64,000 nucleotides of DNA from Paenibacillus tyrphae (GTDB taxonomy: Bacteria; Bacillota; Bacilli; Paenibacillales; NBRC-103111), in assembly GCF_024158745.1 (NCBI RefSeq), contig NZ_JAMZAW010000003.1:62001-126000 (forward strand). The letters run 5' to 3'. A program made the translations under genes and the position numbers. Shown here in pieces: positions 47,282 through 56,728 of the stretch. The notes beneath the pieces are model-generated. The model was not told the DNA's origin. It saw nothing but the letters and a program-made list of their open reading frames with translations, and did no database searches. Within the stretch, counting starts at the first letter, position 1. Each line of letters begins with the position of its first letter.

Positions 47282-50200
47282 AGTTCCCCAGCCAAGGCAA
47301 GGGTCTTCTCGGTTTCGCCGAGCGGGTCGCCTGCCGGCGATTGCGCTCAATCAAGCTGCTGATCGCGGCACGCGCCGAGCTCTGCTTCTTTTTCCGTTTC
47401 GGGGGGCGAGCCGCTTTAGGTTCGGACTGGGTATCGGCTTGCGAAATGACCGCCTTTTCGGAACGAGCGCTCTCTCCCAATTCCCCCTCGCCTTCTCTCC
47501 CCCTATCGTCTATCGGCGGCTGCCCCCAAGGATAAGGGGTTCCGTACGGAGATACCGCAGGGCTTACATAGTCCAGATACGACGGAAACCCCGGGTATCG
47601 GTGGAACGGAACGGCCGGTTCACAGAATATAGGTCCCGGACCGGTAAACGGCATGAGCGGGTATTCGTCCATCGGGTGGCCATAGGGCTGGAACGGACCG
47701 GGGATATACGGCTGCGGCAGAGGCGGCTCGAGCGAAATCGGCGCTGCCTGCGACCATTGAGGCACAAAGGAAGCCTGCTCAGGCATTTGCGCAAATGAAG
47801 GCGATTCCGGCGGCAGCGCGTACGGCAAATCCGCCAGCCCCCCTCCGCAGCCGCAGCCGCTTTTAATAACCGGCGGATGACCGGTCGATAAAGACTGGTA
47901 TGCGGGAGGCGCGGCCGGGGCCGTAAAATAAGGCATCGTCCCCGTGCCGGGCATTTGCGGAATCGGCGGAAGCTCCGGTTCCTTGCCTTTACCGTAGGGC
48001 TGCGGCGGCTGCTGGGCCATCGCTGCGACAGCGGGAACATTGTATTGCTGGAATAAAGACGCGGAAGGCTGCGGCGGTTGGTATCCAAGCTGAAACGGTT
48101 GGTACCCGGGCTGCGGCTGAGCTACTTGATACGGATTTAGAGCAGGCTCGCTCGGCTTGCCTTTCTGCGCCGCCTGGAACGGCTGTGGTGCCTCGTATGG
48201 CTGCGGCTTTTGCGCTGCGCTGAACGGCTGCGACATCGGCTCCGGCTTGCCCTTTTGCGCCGCCTGGAACGGCTGTGGTGCCTCGTATGGCTGCGGCTTT
48301 TGCGCTGCGCTGAACGGCTGCGACATCGGCTCCGGCTTGCCTTTCTGCGCCGCTTGGAACGGCTGCGGTGCCTCGTACGGCTGCGGCTTTTGCGCTGCGC
48401 TGAACGGCTGCGCCATCGGCTCCGGCTTGCCTTTCTGCGCCGCCTGGAACGGCTGCGGTGCCTCATACGGCTGCGGCTTTTGCGCTGCGCTGAACGGCTG
48501 CGACATCGGCTCCGGCTTGCCTTTCTGCGCCGCTTGGAACGGCTGCGGAGCCCCGTACGGCTGCGGAATATTCGGTTGGGCCGCAAACGGCTGCGACATC
48601 GGCTCCGGCTTGCCTTTCTGCGCCGCTTGGAACGGCTGCGGTGCCACGTTCGGCTGCGGAATATTCGGTTGGGCCGCAAACGGCTGTGCCATCGGCTCCG
48701 GCTTGCCTTTCTGCGCTGCTTGGAACGGCTGCGGTGCCACGTTCGGCTGCGGAATATTCGGTTGGGCCGCAAACGGCTGCGCCATCGGCTCCGGCTTGCC
48801 TTTCTGCGCCGCTTGGAACGGCTGCGGTGCCCCGTACGGCTGCGGAATATTCGGTTGGGCCGTAAACGGCTGCGCCATCGGCTCCGGCTTGCCTTTCTGC
48901 GCCGCCTGGAACGGCTGCGGTGCCCCGTACGGCTGCGGAATATTCGGTTGGGCCGCAAACGGCTGCGCCATCGGCTCCGGCTTGCCTTTCTGCGCCGCCT
49001 GGAACGGCTGCGGTGTTTGGAACGATTGTTGTTCCATTGTGGGCAAAGTTGGCATAGGAGCTATATTGGATGGCAATACGGCATCCTGCTTACCCTGTGG
49101 CTTCATCGAAAACGGCGCCACGTTCGGCTGCGGAATATTCGGCTGGGCCGCAAACGACGCTACGTTCGGCTGCGGAATATTCGGCTGGGCCGCAAACGGC
49201 GCTACGTTCGGCTGCGGGATATTCGGCTGAGCCGCAAATGGCGCTACGTTCGGCTGCGGGATATTCGGCTGGGCCGCAAACGGCGCTATGTTCGGCTGCG
49301 GGATATTCGGCTGGGCCGCAAACGGTGCCACGTTCGGCTGCGGAATATTCGGCTGGGCCGCAAACGGCGCTACGTTCGGCTGCGGAATATTCGGCTGGGC
49401 CGCAAACGGCGCTACGTTCGGCTGCGGGATATTCGGCTGAGCCGCAAACGGCGCCACGTTTGGCTGCGGAATATTCGGCTGGGCCGCAAACGGCGCTACG
49501 TTCGGCTGCGGGATATTCGGCTGGGCCGCAAACGGCTGCGGCATCGGCTCCGGCTTGCCTTTCTGCGCCGCTTGGAACGGCTGCGGTGTTTGGAACGATT
49601 GTTGTTCCATTGTGGGCAAAGTTGGCATAGGAGCTATATTGGATGGCAATACGGCATCTTGCTTACCCTGTGGCTTCATCGAAAACGGCGCCACGTTCGG
49701 CTGCGGAATGTTCGGCTGGGCCGCAAACGGCGCTACGTTCGGCTGCGGAATATTCGGCTGGGCCGCAAACGGCGCCACGTTCGGCTGCGGAATATTCGGC
49801 TGGGCCGCAAACGGTGCCACGTTCGGCTGCGGAATGTTCGGCTGGGCCGCAAACGGCGCTACGTTCGGCTGCGGAATGTTCGGCTGGGCCGCAAACGGCG
49901 CCACGTTCGGCTGCGGAATATTCGGTTGGGCCGCGAACGGCGCCACGTTCGGCTGCGGAATATTCGGTTGGGCCGCGAACGGCGCTACGTTCGGCTGCGG
50001 AATATTCGGCTGGGCCGCATAGGGCGCTACGTTCGGCTGCGGGATATTTGGTTGTGCCGCAAACGGCGCCACGTTCGGCTGCGGGATATTCGGCTGGGCC
50101 GCAAACGGCGCCACGTTCAGCTGCGGGATATTCGGCTGGGCCGCAAACGGCGCCACGTTCAGCTGCGGGATATTCGGCTGCACCGATAATGGCTCCACTT

Positions 50201-50861
50201 TAGGCTGCGGGATATTCGGTTGTGCCGCAAACGGCTCCAATTTGGGCTGTGGAATATTCGGCTGAGTCGAAAATGGTGTCACATTCGGCTGCGGGATATT
50301 CGGCTGACTCGAAAATGGTGTCACATTCGGCTGCGGGATATTTGAGAGCGGCATGACGTGCGGTATGCCCAAGCTCTGGAGCGGTCCCATATGCGGCGTT
50401 TCCATCTCCGGCTGCGAACCCACATTAGGCATACCTACGTTCGGAGCGAGCGGAAGCTCCGAGATTGGAGACGCTTCAACAGGCAGCGGAGCTTGTGGAG
50501 TAGCCAGCGGGTAGGGGTTCGGGTTCGAGCCCTTCGGAATGTAGACGACATCTCCGGTCATCAATACATTCGGATTTTTCAGCTGCGGGTTGGCCGCAAT
50601 CATGTCCGCAAGCGGAACTCCCCACGCTTTGCCCAGCTTCCAAAGCGAGTCCCCCTGAACCACGACATGCTTATACAAATAATCCGTTGGCGGGGGGGCT
50701 ACCGGCTTCGGCGCATGAGGAATTTTCACCTTCTGCCCGACATCGATGACGTTCGGATCGGTGATTTGCGGGTTGGCCGCGATCAGCTTGTCGAGCTCGA
50801 CGCCGTACTTTTGGGACAGTCCGTAGAGCGACTCGCCTTTCTTGACGATATGAATCTTCAC
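47280..50861 (-). CDS. safA: SafA-like spore coat morphogenetic protein with two LysM domains and giant repeats
   Basis: A 1193-residue protein. LysM1 spans residues 2-47 (KIHIVKKGESLYGLSQKYGV) and LysM2 spans 64-109 (KHVVVQGDSLWKLGKAWGVP). LysM binds peptidoglycan; SafA uses it to localise to the cortex-coat interface and recruit inner coat proteins. Residues 174-890 are repeats: about 16 then 10 copies of a 14-residue NIPQPNVAPFAAQP unit, then about nine copies of a 30-31-residue QPFQAAQKGKPEP unit. The C-terminal quarter is Pro/Gln/Tyr-rich with CGCGGG and a basic end (KRKKKQSSARA). It starts at GTG, eight bases after AAGGAGG. B. subtilis safA (387 residues) lies in the same neighbourhood. 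The length and repeat number are extreme. Confidence 0.87.
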   Translation of the reverse strand: MKIHIVKKGESLYGLSQKYGVELDKLIAANPQITDPNVIDVGQKVKIPHAPKPVAPPPTDYLYKHVVVQGDSLWKLGKAWGVPLADMIAANPQLKNPNVLMTGDVVYIPKGSNPNPYPLATPQAPLPVEASPISELPLAPNVGMPNVGSQPEMETPHMGPLQSLGIPHVMPLSNIPQPNVTPFSSQPNIPQPNVTPFSTQPNIPQPKLEPFAAQPNIPQPKVEPLSVQPNIPQLNVAPFAAQPNIPQLNVAPFAAQPNIPQPNVAPFAAQPNIPQPNVAPYAAQPNIPQPNVAPFAAQPNIPQPNVAPFAAQPNIPQPNVAPFAAQPNIPQPNVAPFAAQPNIPQPNVAPFAAQPNIPQPNVAPFAAQPNIPQPNVAPFAAQPNIPQPNVAPFSMKPQGKQDAVLPSNIAPMPTLPTMEQQSFQTPQPFQAAQKGKPEPMPQPFAAQPNIPQPNVAPFAAQPNIPQPNVAPFAAQPNIPQPNVAPFAAQPNIPQPNVAPFAAQPNIPQPNVAPFAAQPNIPQPNIAPFAAQPNIPQPNVAPFAAQPNIPQPNVAPFAAQPNIPQPNVASFAAQPNIPQPNVAPFSMKPQGKQDAVLPSNIAPMPTLPTMEQQSFQTPQPFQAAQKGKPEPMAQPFAAQPNIPQPYGAPQPFQAAQKGKPEPMAQPFTAQPNIPQPYGAPQPFQAAQKGKPEPMAQPFAAQPNIPQPNVAPQPFQAAQKGKPEPMAQPFAAQPNIPQPNVAPQPFQAAQKGKPEPMSQPFAAQPNIPQPYGAPQPFQAAQKGKPEPMSQPFSAAQKPQPYEAPQPFQAAQKGKPEPMAQPFSAAQKPQPYEAPQPFQAAQKGKPEPMSQPFSAAQKPQPYEAPQPFQAAQKGKPEPMSQPFSAAQKPQPYEAPQPFQAAQKGKPSEPALNPYQVAQPQPGYQPFQLGYQPPQPSASLFQQYNVPAVAAMAQQPPQPYGKGKEPELPPIPQMPGTGTMPYFTAPAAPPAYQSLSTGHPPVIKSGCGCGGGLADLPYALPPESPSFAQMPEQASFVPQWSQAAPISLEPPLPQPYIPGPFQPYGHPMDEYPLMPFTGPGPIFCEPAVPFHRYPGFPSYLDYVSPAVSPYGTPYPWGQPPIDDRGREGEGELGESARSEKAVISQADTQSEPKAARPPKRKKKQSSARAAISSLIERNRRQATRSAKPRRPLPWLGN
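48157..49020 (-). repeat. About 90-93 bp coding repeats in safA
   Basis: The sequence encoding QPFQAAQKGKPEP recurs about every 90-93 bases (plus-strand copies near 48157, 48248, 48338, 48428, 48518, 48607, 48700, 48796, 48890, 48983). The first five plus-strand spacings form one subtype (ending KPQPYEA) and the rest another (ending NIPQPYGA or NIPQPNVA). Confidence 0.9.
49098..49517 (-). repeat. 42-bp tandem repeats, block 2 (10 units)
   Basis: Ten consecutive 42-base units encode NIPQPNVAPFAAQP with only single-residue variants (NIAP, NVAS). Unit starts are spaced exactly 42 bases. Confidence 0.93.
49671..50342 (-). repeat. 42-bp tandem repeats, block 1 (16 units)
   Basis: Sixteen 42-base units encode the same 14-residue motif. 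The first six (nearest the LysM end) are diverged (NVTPFSS, KLEPFAA, KVEPLSV, LNVAPF); the later ten are nearly identical, implying recent expansion at one end. Both blocks are followed by an almost identical linker encoding SMKPQGKQDAVLPSNIAPM, so a larger segment was duplicated. Confidence 0.93.
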
Positions 50862-51092
50862 TGCATAAACCTCCTTCAGTTGTGCGGAAGTCGTATTGAC
50901 TTAAGAAAACCGCTTGATTTCCGGCCCGGAACCGGCTCCGTGAAGCCCGCTGGCGCTCCGGAACAAAATGACATTACAGTTTATGCAGCAAAGTAGGCAT
51001 TTGACCATCCGAATCGAAAAAAATGGTACGAAACCACAGCATCTCTCACTATCCACGTTGGAGCGCAACCCCCTCGCATCTAGGCAATACTC
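50862..51092. other. Non-coding interval upstream of safA
   Basis: Between safA and the pheA terminator I see no gene. A short Cys/Phe-rich minus-strand frame (50901-51113) has no ribosome binding site and runs into the terminator, so I do not call it. The safA promoter is presumably here. I could not identify a sigma-E or sigma-K box with confidence. Confidence 0.5.
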
Positions 51093-51125
51093 CAAAAAAA
51101 AGAAACCTGCCACAGGCAGGTTTCT
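51093..51125 (-). terminator. Terminator of the thrR-hom-thrC-thrB-pheA unit
   Basis: GAAACCTGCC and GGCAGGTTTC form a perfect hairpin followed by eight T on the minus strand, about 105 bases past the pheA stop. Confidence 0.92.
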
Positions 51126-51230
51126 CCCAAATTTTACAGTTTATCACAAGCATCGACGCTCCCGCCGAATTTTCGCATTTCTTTTTGCTGCCGTATTCGC
51201 CGTTTAGGTAAGCGACCTATGCCATACGGA

Positions 51231-52115
51231 CTAGACTTTTGCCGTTTCGGTTCCGTAAGAAAACGTAGGGTAGCAGCCCATGAGCCGGACTTGGCAGCCG
51301 ATGGCCTCGATTTCTTGCAAGGCCGCAGGAAGCAGCACGGAATCCATCGAAGCCTCGATATCGATATAAAAATAATAGCTTCCCAGCTTTTTCTTCGTCG
51401 GGCGCGACTCGATTTTGGACAAGTTGATGCGCCTCCAGGCAAACGCCGAGAGCACTTGATGCAACGCGCCTGGAAAATCCTCCGGCAGCGTGACCAGGAT
51501 GGTCGTTTTCCGGTCGGCCGTCTCTTTGAGCTGCGGCTTTTCGTGACCGATCAACACGAAGCGCGTGAAATTGTTCTGATGGTCCTGTACGCCCGCTGCC
51601 AAAGTTTCCAGCCCGTACAATGCCCCGGCGCCGAGCGGCGCAAGCGCAGCAGCGGCAGGATCGCCAAGCTCTCTGACCATGCGCGCCGCTTCGCCGTTGC
51701 TGCCGACAGGCTCCAACTCCACATCGGGCAAGTGCGTACGCAGAAACTGTTGGCACTGCGCCAGCGTCACCCCGTGAGAATAAATTTTGCGGATCGCTCC
51801 GCAAGCCACCTCCAGCTCGTCCGAACCGCCTGGCCCGCCGGGCAAACGCAGCAGATTGATCGAAATGGGATATACCCACTCCGCCTGAATCGGCAGATCC
51901 ACATTGTGCACAAGCCAGTCCACATGCAGGCTGACAGAGCCCTCAAACGTATTTTCGATCGGAATCACACTGTAATCGGTCACACCGTTTACCGTCGATT
52001 CGAACACATCCGCAATCAATTTGTAATTTACATAGTCAAAAGCGTCCCGACCAAGATAATGATGTGCGGATTCTTCGGTGTACGTTCCAGGTCCGAGGAG
52101 CGATATTCGCTTCAT
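51231..52115 (-). CDS. pheA: Prephenate dehydratase
   Basis: A 294-residue enzyme converting prephenate to phenylpyruvate in phenylalanine synthesis. Seen: N-terminal SLLGPGTYTEESAHHYLG, IPIENTFEGSV, the catalytic TRF motif in NNFTRFVLIGHE, and a C-terminal ACT domain with GALHQVLSAFAWRRINLSKIESRPTKK, including the ESRP phenylalanine-binding motif, so it should be feedback inhibited. Its start overlaps the thrB stop by four bases, placing it at the end of the threonine unit. Confidence 0.96.
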   Translation of the reverse strand: MKRISLLGPGTYTEESAHHYLGRDAFDYVNYKLIADVFESTVNGVTDYSVIPIENTFEGSVSLHVDWLVHNVDLPIQAEWVYPISINLLRLPGGPGGSDELEVACGAIRKIYSHGVTLAQCQQFLRTHLPDVELEPVGSNGEAARMVRELGDPAAAALAPLGAGALYGLETLAAGVQDHQNNFTRFVLIGHEKPQLKETADRKTTILVTLPEDFPGALHQVLSAFAWRRINLSKIESRPTKKKLGSYYFYIDIEASMDSVLLPAALQEIEAIGCQVRLMGCYPTFSYGTETAKV

Positions 52116-53092
52116 GCCCGGTTCTCTCCCTTTATCATTTCAAATAATGTACTTCCGCCGTCCGCAGAGGTCAATCGGTGTGCCTGAACCCCCGCCCTGT
52201 CTGGACTCAGCCACATCGTCGAGGCCTCGATCCCTTCTTCCTTCAACGTTCCCCGCATGAACGCCTCAAGCTCCGCCTTCCGGGAGCTGCGGCGGTCGAC
52301 GAGCGCAAGCATCGTCGGACCCGCGCCGCTAAGCGCGACGCCCAGCGCGCCATGGTCCGTCGCTTCGGCGAGGATCTTGACTAGCCCGGGCACTAGCGGG
52401 GCCCGGTACGGCTGATGCAGCGCGTCCTTCATCGCGCGCGCGATCATATCGAGCCGCCCGGTGCACAAGGCGGCTACCAGCACCGACGAGTGGCCGACGT
52501 TGAAGACGGCGTTCTCGAGGCTCTGCTCGCGCGGCAGCACCCCGCGAGCTTTGTCCGTCGACAGCTGGAAGTGCGGGATCGCCACCAGCACCTCCAGTTG
52601 TTCATGCGGCTCGATGCGGATATGCTCCGCCCGCTTGCCGTCCCAGAAAGCGACGACGATGCCGCCGAACAGCGAGGCCCCGACATTGTCGGGGTGCTGC
52701 TCCAGCTCCGTCGCCATTTGAAACAAATCGTCGTCGGTAAACGGACGATCGATCAGTGCGTTAGCCGCAGCCAGCGCGCCGACAATGGCCGAAGCGCTGC
52801 TGCCGAGGCCGCGCGTCAACGGAATGTCGCTGTACATCGCAATGTACAGCTCCGGATGGCGGACACCCGCCCGTTCGAACACCATTTGGGCTACTTTGTA
52901 AATGAGATTGCTTTTATCCGCAGGCACACCGTTCATCTGGTCGCCAAAAAGCTCAATCTGCGTCGTCTCGGCAAGCCCCATCTCAATCCAAGCATACAAA
53001 TTCAGTGCCATTCCCAGCGTATCGAAGCCGGGGCCGAGGTTGGCCGTGCTGGCCGGTACCTTGACGCGCACTCTCCTGCTGCCGTTTTCCAT
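52112..53092 (-). CDS. thrB: Homoserine kinase
   Basis: A 326-residue GHMP kinase that phosphorylates homoserine. Seen: VPASTANLGPGFDTLGMAL at the N-terminus, the ATP loop PLTRGLGSSASAIVGALAAAN near residue 92, and the C-terminal GVALSGAGPTMLALVD. It follows thrC by 17 bases. Confidence 0.97.
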   Translation of the reverse strand: MENGSRRVRVKVPASTANLGPGFDTLGMALNLYAWIEMGLAETTQIELFGDQMNGVPADKSNLIYKVAQMVFERAGVRHPELYIAMYSDIPLTRGLGSSASAIVGALAAANALIDRPFTDDDLFQMATELEQHPDNVGASLFGGIVVAFWDGKRAEHIRIEPHEQLEVLVAIPHFQLSTDKARGVLPREQSLENAVFNVGHSSVLVAALCTGRLDMIARAMKDALHQPYRAPLVPGLVKILAEATDHGALGVALSGAGPTMLALVDRRSSRKAELEAFMRGTLKEEGIEASTMWLSPDRAGVQAHRLTSADGGSTLFEMIKGENRA

Positions 53093-53109
53093 AGTTACCC
53101 CCGACGCCC

Positions 53110-54171
53110 CTAACCTTCGAGCTTGCGGATCGCTTCCATGACCGCTTCTTCGGAGTCATGCACGACCATCGGTTCCGCGCTGACGCTCTTGATGGCGATG
53201 TTCGGATCTTTAAGACCGTGTCCCGTCAACACGCAGACGACGGATTGGCCCTTCTCGAAGTAACCTTCGCTCTTCAGCTTCATGACGCCTGCGATCGACG
53301 CCGCCGAGGCCGGTTCGGCAAAGATCCCTTCGCGCGCGGCAATCGTCTTATAGGCATGCAAGATCTGCTCGTCCGTCACAAAATTGATTTGACCGCCGGA
53401 ATCTTTGGCTGCCGCCTCCGCACCTTTCCAAGTGGCCGGGTTGCCGATGCGGATTGCCGTTGCGATCGTTTCCGGGTCCGGGATCGGTTCGCCGCGCACG
53501 ATAGCCGCCGCGCCCTCGGCTTCGAAGCCGATCATCTTCGGCAGCGACTTCGATTTGCCGTTCTCGTAGTACTCCTTGAAGCCTTTCCAATAAGCGGTAA
53601 TGTTGCCCGCATTGCCGACCGGAATCGCGAGATAGTCCGGCGCTTTGCCGAGTTGGTCGCACACCTCGAACGCAGCCGTCTTTTGCCCCTCGATCCGGAA
53701 CGGATTGACGGAGTTCACCAGCGTGATCGGATGCTTGGCCGTAATTTCGCGTACGATCTCAAGCGCACGGTCGAAGTTTCCTTCAATGGCGATGACCTTG
53801 GCGCCGTAAATAATCGCTTGAGCCAACTTGCCGAGCGCGATGTTGTTGTTCGGAATAAGCACGATGCAGTTCAGCCCGCCGCGCGCCGCATAAGCGGCTG
53901 CCGCCGCCGACGTATTGCCTGTGGAGGCGCACATAATCGTGCGGCTGCCCTCTTCCATCGCTTTGGCAACAGCCATCACCATTCCGCGGTCTTTGAAAGA
54001 GCCGGTCGGGTTCAAGCCCTCATATTTGAAATAAATGTCGAGGTCGAGCTCGTTCGATAAATTTTCCGCGCGGACGAGCGGCGTGTTGCCTTCCTGCAGG
54101 GTGAGCAGCGGCGTGTTGTCGTTCACCGGCAAGTATTGTTTATAGGTCTGCAGCAGTCCCATGTATCTCAT
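53110..54171 (-). CDS. thrC: Threonine synthase
   Basis: A 353-residue PLP enzyme converting O-phosphohomoserine to threonine. Seen: [19 protein letters not shown], the PLP lysine in [15 protein letters not shown], phosphate loop [13 protein letters not shown], and [19 protein letters not shown]. It is the short Bacillus-type class. It starts six bases after the hom stop, with GGAGGG bridging the junction. Confidence 0.97.
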   Translation of the reverse strand: MRYMGLLQTYKQYLPVNDNTPLLTLQEGNTPLVRAENLSNELDLDIYFKYEGLNPTGSFKDRGMVMAVAKAMEEGSRTIMCASTGNTSAAAAAYAARGGLNCIVLIPNNNIALGKLAQAIIYGAKVIAIEGNFDRALEIVREITAKHPITLVNSVNPFRIEGQKTAAFEVCDQLGKAPDYLAIPVGNAGNITAYWKGFKEYYENGKSKSLPKMIGFEAEGAAAIVRGEPIPDPETIATAIRIGNPATWKGAEAAAKDSGGQINFVTDEQILHAYKTIAAREGIFAEPASAASIAGVMKLKSEGYFEKGQSVVCVLTGHGLKDPNIAIKSVSAEPMVVHDSEEAVMEAIRKLEG

Positions 54172-54176
54172 TTCGA

Positions 54177-55463
54177 TTAGCCCTCCACTCGGTATACGCT
54201 TTTGATCGCATGAACGACGTCCATGGCTTCGAATTGCTTGAGCACCTTGTTCATCGCCGCCTTGTTGGCGTCGTGTGTAATGATGATGATTTCGGCAAGC
54301 GGATTCGTGGCATTCGGGTGCTGTAGAACCGACTCCAGGCTAACCCCGTGCTCGGCGAACACTTGTGTGATTTGGGACAGCACGCCCGCTTTGTCGGCGA
54401 CGTGCAGCAGGATGAAGTTTTTGGAAGCAATCTGTTCGTCGGTTTTCAGCTTCTTCTCTTTATACGGGATGAACCCGCGGCGGCCGTTCACGCCAAGATT
54501 CAGATTGCGGACGACAGCCACAAGGTCGGCCACAACCGACGTTGCCGTCGGCATCTCGCCCGCGCCGGGACCGTAAAACATCGTCTCGCCTACCGCTTCG
54601 CCATACACGTAGACGGCGTTGAACACTCCGTTGACGGACGCCAGCGGATGCGACGTTTTCACCATCGTCGGTTGAACGCTGATGCTGATATGCTCATCCT
54701 GGCGCTCGGCGATGCCGAGCAGTTTCACTTCGTAACCCAAACGTTTGCCGTACGCAATATCCTCTTTGGTTACGCCGGAGATGCCCTTCACTTCCACATC
54801 CGCGAGCGCGACGTTAGCGTGGAAGCCGAGCGTGCCGAGAATCGTCATTTTCCGCGCCGCATCGAAGCCTTCGACATCGGAGGTCGGATCGGATTCGGCA
54901 TAGCCGAGCTCCTGCGCTTCCTTCAGCACATCGGCGTAAGCCGCGCCTTCCTGGCTCATTTTCGTCAAAATATAGTTGGTCGTCCCGTTGACGATACCCA
55001 TAATCTTCGTGATCCGGTCGGAAGAAAAGCCTTCGATCAACGTGCGGATGATCGGGATACCCCCGGCGACGCTCGCTTCGTAGAAGACGTCGCAGCCTTT
55101 CTCGGCGGCTTTCGCCAAAATTTCCGGACCATGTAGCGCCATCAGGTCCTTGTTTGCCGTAACGATGTGCTTGCCGCGCTCCAGTGCGCCGAGCATCAGC
55201 TGCTTTGTCAGCTCGATGCCGCCCATCACTTCGACGATGACGTCGATCTCCGGGTTCTCGATGACATCCCAAGGATTTTCCGTCAGCATATCCGGCGATA
55301 CGTTGATACTGCGGGCTTTGTTTTTGTCCTGCACCAAAATTTTAGCGATTTCGATCGGCGAGCCCGATTGGCTCATCAGATCGTGCTGATGTCCTTCCAC
55401 GATGCGAACGACCCCGGTACCGACCGTACCGAGACCGAGTAATCCAACTTTGACCGGTTTCAT
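54177..55463 (-). CDS. hom: Homoserine dehydrogenase
   Basis: A 428-residue NAD(P)-dependent enzyme of the aspartate family pathway. Seen: Rossmann [80 protein letters not shown], and a C-terminal ACT domain ([21 protein letters not shown]) that gives threonine feedback inhibition in relatives. AGGAGG supports the ATG of MKPVKVG. Confidence 0.97.
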   Translation of the reverse strand: MKPVKVGLLGLGTVGTGVVRIVEGHQHDLMSQSGSPIEIAKILVQDKNKARSINVSPDMLTENPWDVIENPEIDVIVEVMGGIELTKQLMLGALERGKHIVTANKDLMALHGPEILAKAAEKGCDVFYEASVAGGIPIIRTLIEGFSSDRITKIMGIVNGTTNYILTKMSQEGAAYADVLKEAQELGYAESDPTSDVEGFDAARKMTILGTLGFHANVALADVEVKGISGVTKEDIAYGKRLGYEVKLLGIAERQDEHISISVQPTMVKTSHPLASVNGVFNAVYVYGEAVGETMFYGPGAGEMPTATSVVADLVAVVRNLNLGVNGRRGFIPYKEKKLKTDEQIASKNFILLHVADKAGVLSQITQVFAEHGVSLESVLQHPNATNPLAEIIIITHDANKAAMNKVLKQFEAMDVVHAIKSVYRVEG

Positions 55464-55517
55464 AGGGTTCCTCCTGATTGTAGTAGTGCATAAAGTAGAT
55501 GGTCCCAAAAATTAGTT

Positions 55518-55991
55518 CTAGCCTTGCCCCACCAAAGCAGCCCGGCTTACCCCTTCCTGGCTGCGCAGCTTGTCAAGCAGCGAGGCGACGGTTTCGCCCA
55601 TCATGGACGTTTCCACCGAGATGACAACGTTGGCTACGCCCTGCAGCGGGATCGTCTGGTGGATCGTCAGCACGTTGCCCTCAAGGCCCGCAATCATCGC
55701 GAGCACCCGGGACAAAATCGCCGGCCGATGCTCCAAATCCATCGAGATCGTCACGATCCGCTCCCGTTCGAGCTTGCTGAGCGGGAAAATCCCGTCCTTA
55801 TACTTGTAAAAAGCGCTTCGGCTCAGTTCCACCTGCTCCACCGCTTCGTGAATGGTTTTCACCTCTCCGCGGGCCAGCAGTTCTTTGGCCTGCACCGTCT
55901 TAATCAGCGCCTCGGGCAGTATATCTTCACGCACCAAAAAGTAGCGCTCCGTCCCGATCCGGCTATCCTGAACGGCTTGTTTTTCCGGCAC
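55518..55991 (-). CDS. thrR: ACT-domain regulator ThrR (PheB family)
   Basis: A 157-residue protein. The N-terminal helical region holds an HTH-like segment (TIHEAVEQVELSRSAFYKYKDGIFPL, residues 45-70), followed by an ACT domain (DLEHRPAILSRVLAMIAGLEGNVLTIHQ). In B. subtilis ThrR (formerly PheB) represses hom-thrCB. Here it is the first gene of that unit, 54 bases before hom, so negative autoregulation is likely by inference. Annotation as chorismate mutase in some genomes is not supported by the sequence. Confidence 0.88.
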   Translation of the reverse strand: MPEKQAVQDSRIGTERYFLVREDILPEALIKTVQAKELLARGEVKTIHEAVEQVELSRSAFYKYKDGIFPLSKLERERIVTISMDLEHRPAILSRVLAMIAGLEGNVLTIHQTIPLQGVANVVISVETSMMGETVASLLDKLRSQEGVSRAALVGQG

Positions 55992-56036
55992 TGTAACAGT
56001 CCTCTCTAAAAAGACGATTGTTTTTACCTAGTGGAC

Positions 56037-56066
56037 ATTATAGCGCAAAGCGAAGACTTCCCGCAA
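56037..56066 (-). promoter_or_regulatory. SigA-type promoter of the thrR-hom unit
   Basis: Minus-strand TTGCGG (-35) and TATAAT (-10) are separated by 18 bases, about 45 bases before the thrR start. No operator repeat is obvious. Confidence 0.7.
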
Positions 56067-56140
56067 TAGGCTTTTTTCGATATTTTGTGATAAAGTGGTA
56101 TTCAGCAAATCCGCGTTAAGCACAAAGGAGAGGACGAGGC

Positions 56141-56644
56141 TTGATACGAGCGCGTTTGATGGCTACGGCTGTTTTATTTCACGGAAACGATATGCTGATG
56201 ATGAAGCGCTCCCCTAACCGGACGCTGTCCCCCGGCTTGTGGGCGTCCGTAGGCGGACATCTGGAGCAGCATGAAATCGGCGATCCGGCGGCGGCGGTGC
56301 TTCGGGAAATTCACGAGGAAACCGGACTGCTGGCCGAGCATATCGCAAATCTGCGACTGCAGTACATCTTGATACGCCTTAACCAGCAGGAGGTGCGCCA
56401 GCAGTTTATCTACACGGCCGAAACTTTGAAAAGAGACGTCGGCTCGACCGACGAGGGGGAGCTGCATTGGATTCCGCGCCATCAAGTGCTACACCGCGAG
56501 ATCCCGTTTATTTTTCGCAAGCTGCTGGAGCATTATTTTACCGAAGGGCCGAATCCCCACGTTTGGATCGGAACGGCGGGCTATGACGAAGAAGGTAATT
56601 CTGCCGTCCATTGGACGCAGCTCATTGACCCGCAGCAGGTTTGA
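56141..56644 (+). CDS. Nudix hydrolase
   Basis: A 167-residue protein with a Nudix fold. The Nudix box runs from GHLEQHE to LREIHEETGL near residues 44-66. Two extra residues lie between the first Glu and the REUxEE core, compared with the usual seven. GLWASVGGHLE precedes it. It probably hydrolyses a nucleoside diphosphate derivative; substrate unknown. It starts at TTG, ten bases after AAAGGAG. It is divergent from thrR. Confidence 0.85.
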   Translation: MIRARLMATAVLFHGNDMLMMKRSPNRTLSPGLWASVGGHLEQHEIGDPAAAVLREIHEETGLLAEHIANLRLQYILIRLNQQEVRQQFIYTAETLKRDVGSTDEGELHWIPRHQVLHREIPFIFRKLLEHYFTEGPNPHVWIGTAGYDEEGNSAVHWTQLIDPQQV

Positions 56645-56663
56645 TCTTCTTCCGCGCGTCAAA

Positions 56664-56701
56664 AACAAAGAGGGCGCCCTCAATGAGCGCCCTCCTTTGA
56701 A
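56664..56701. terminator. Terminator between the convergent Nudix and TrpD2-like genes
   Basis: GAGGGCGC and GCGCCCTC form a stable hairpin. T runs are modest: CTTTG on plus, CTTTGTTTTTG on minus. Confidence 0.7.
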
Positions 56702-56728
56702 CAATATCGCTTTGGCAGCCCGCGTCCA

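Noticed and set aside
48157..50203. Very long plus-strand open frames (up to about 650 codons, rich in Arg/Leu or Cys/Gly) across the safA repeats
   Set aside because: They are antisense shadows kept open by the 42-bp and 90-bp periodicity. They have no ribosome binding site, no family resemblance, and biased composition dictated by the sense repeats.
48157..50350. Tandem repeats that could suggest a CRISPR array
   Set aside because: Units are direct, gap-free, multiples of three and in frame within one protein; there are no unique spacers and no cas genes.
50901..51113. Small minus-strand Cys/Phe-rich frame upstream of safA
   Set aside because: No ribosome binding site, begins inside the pheA terminator and shows no recognisable pattern.
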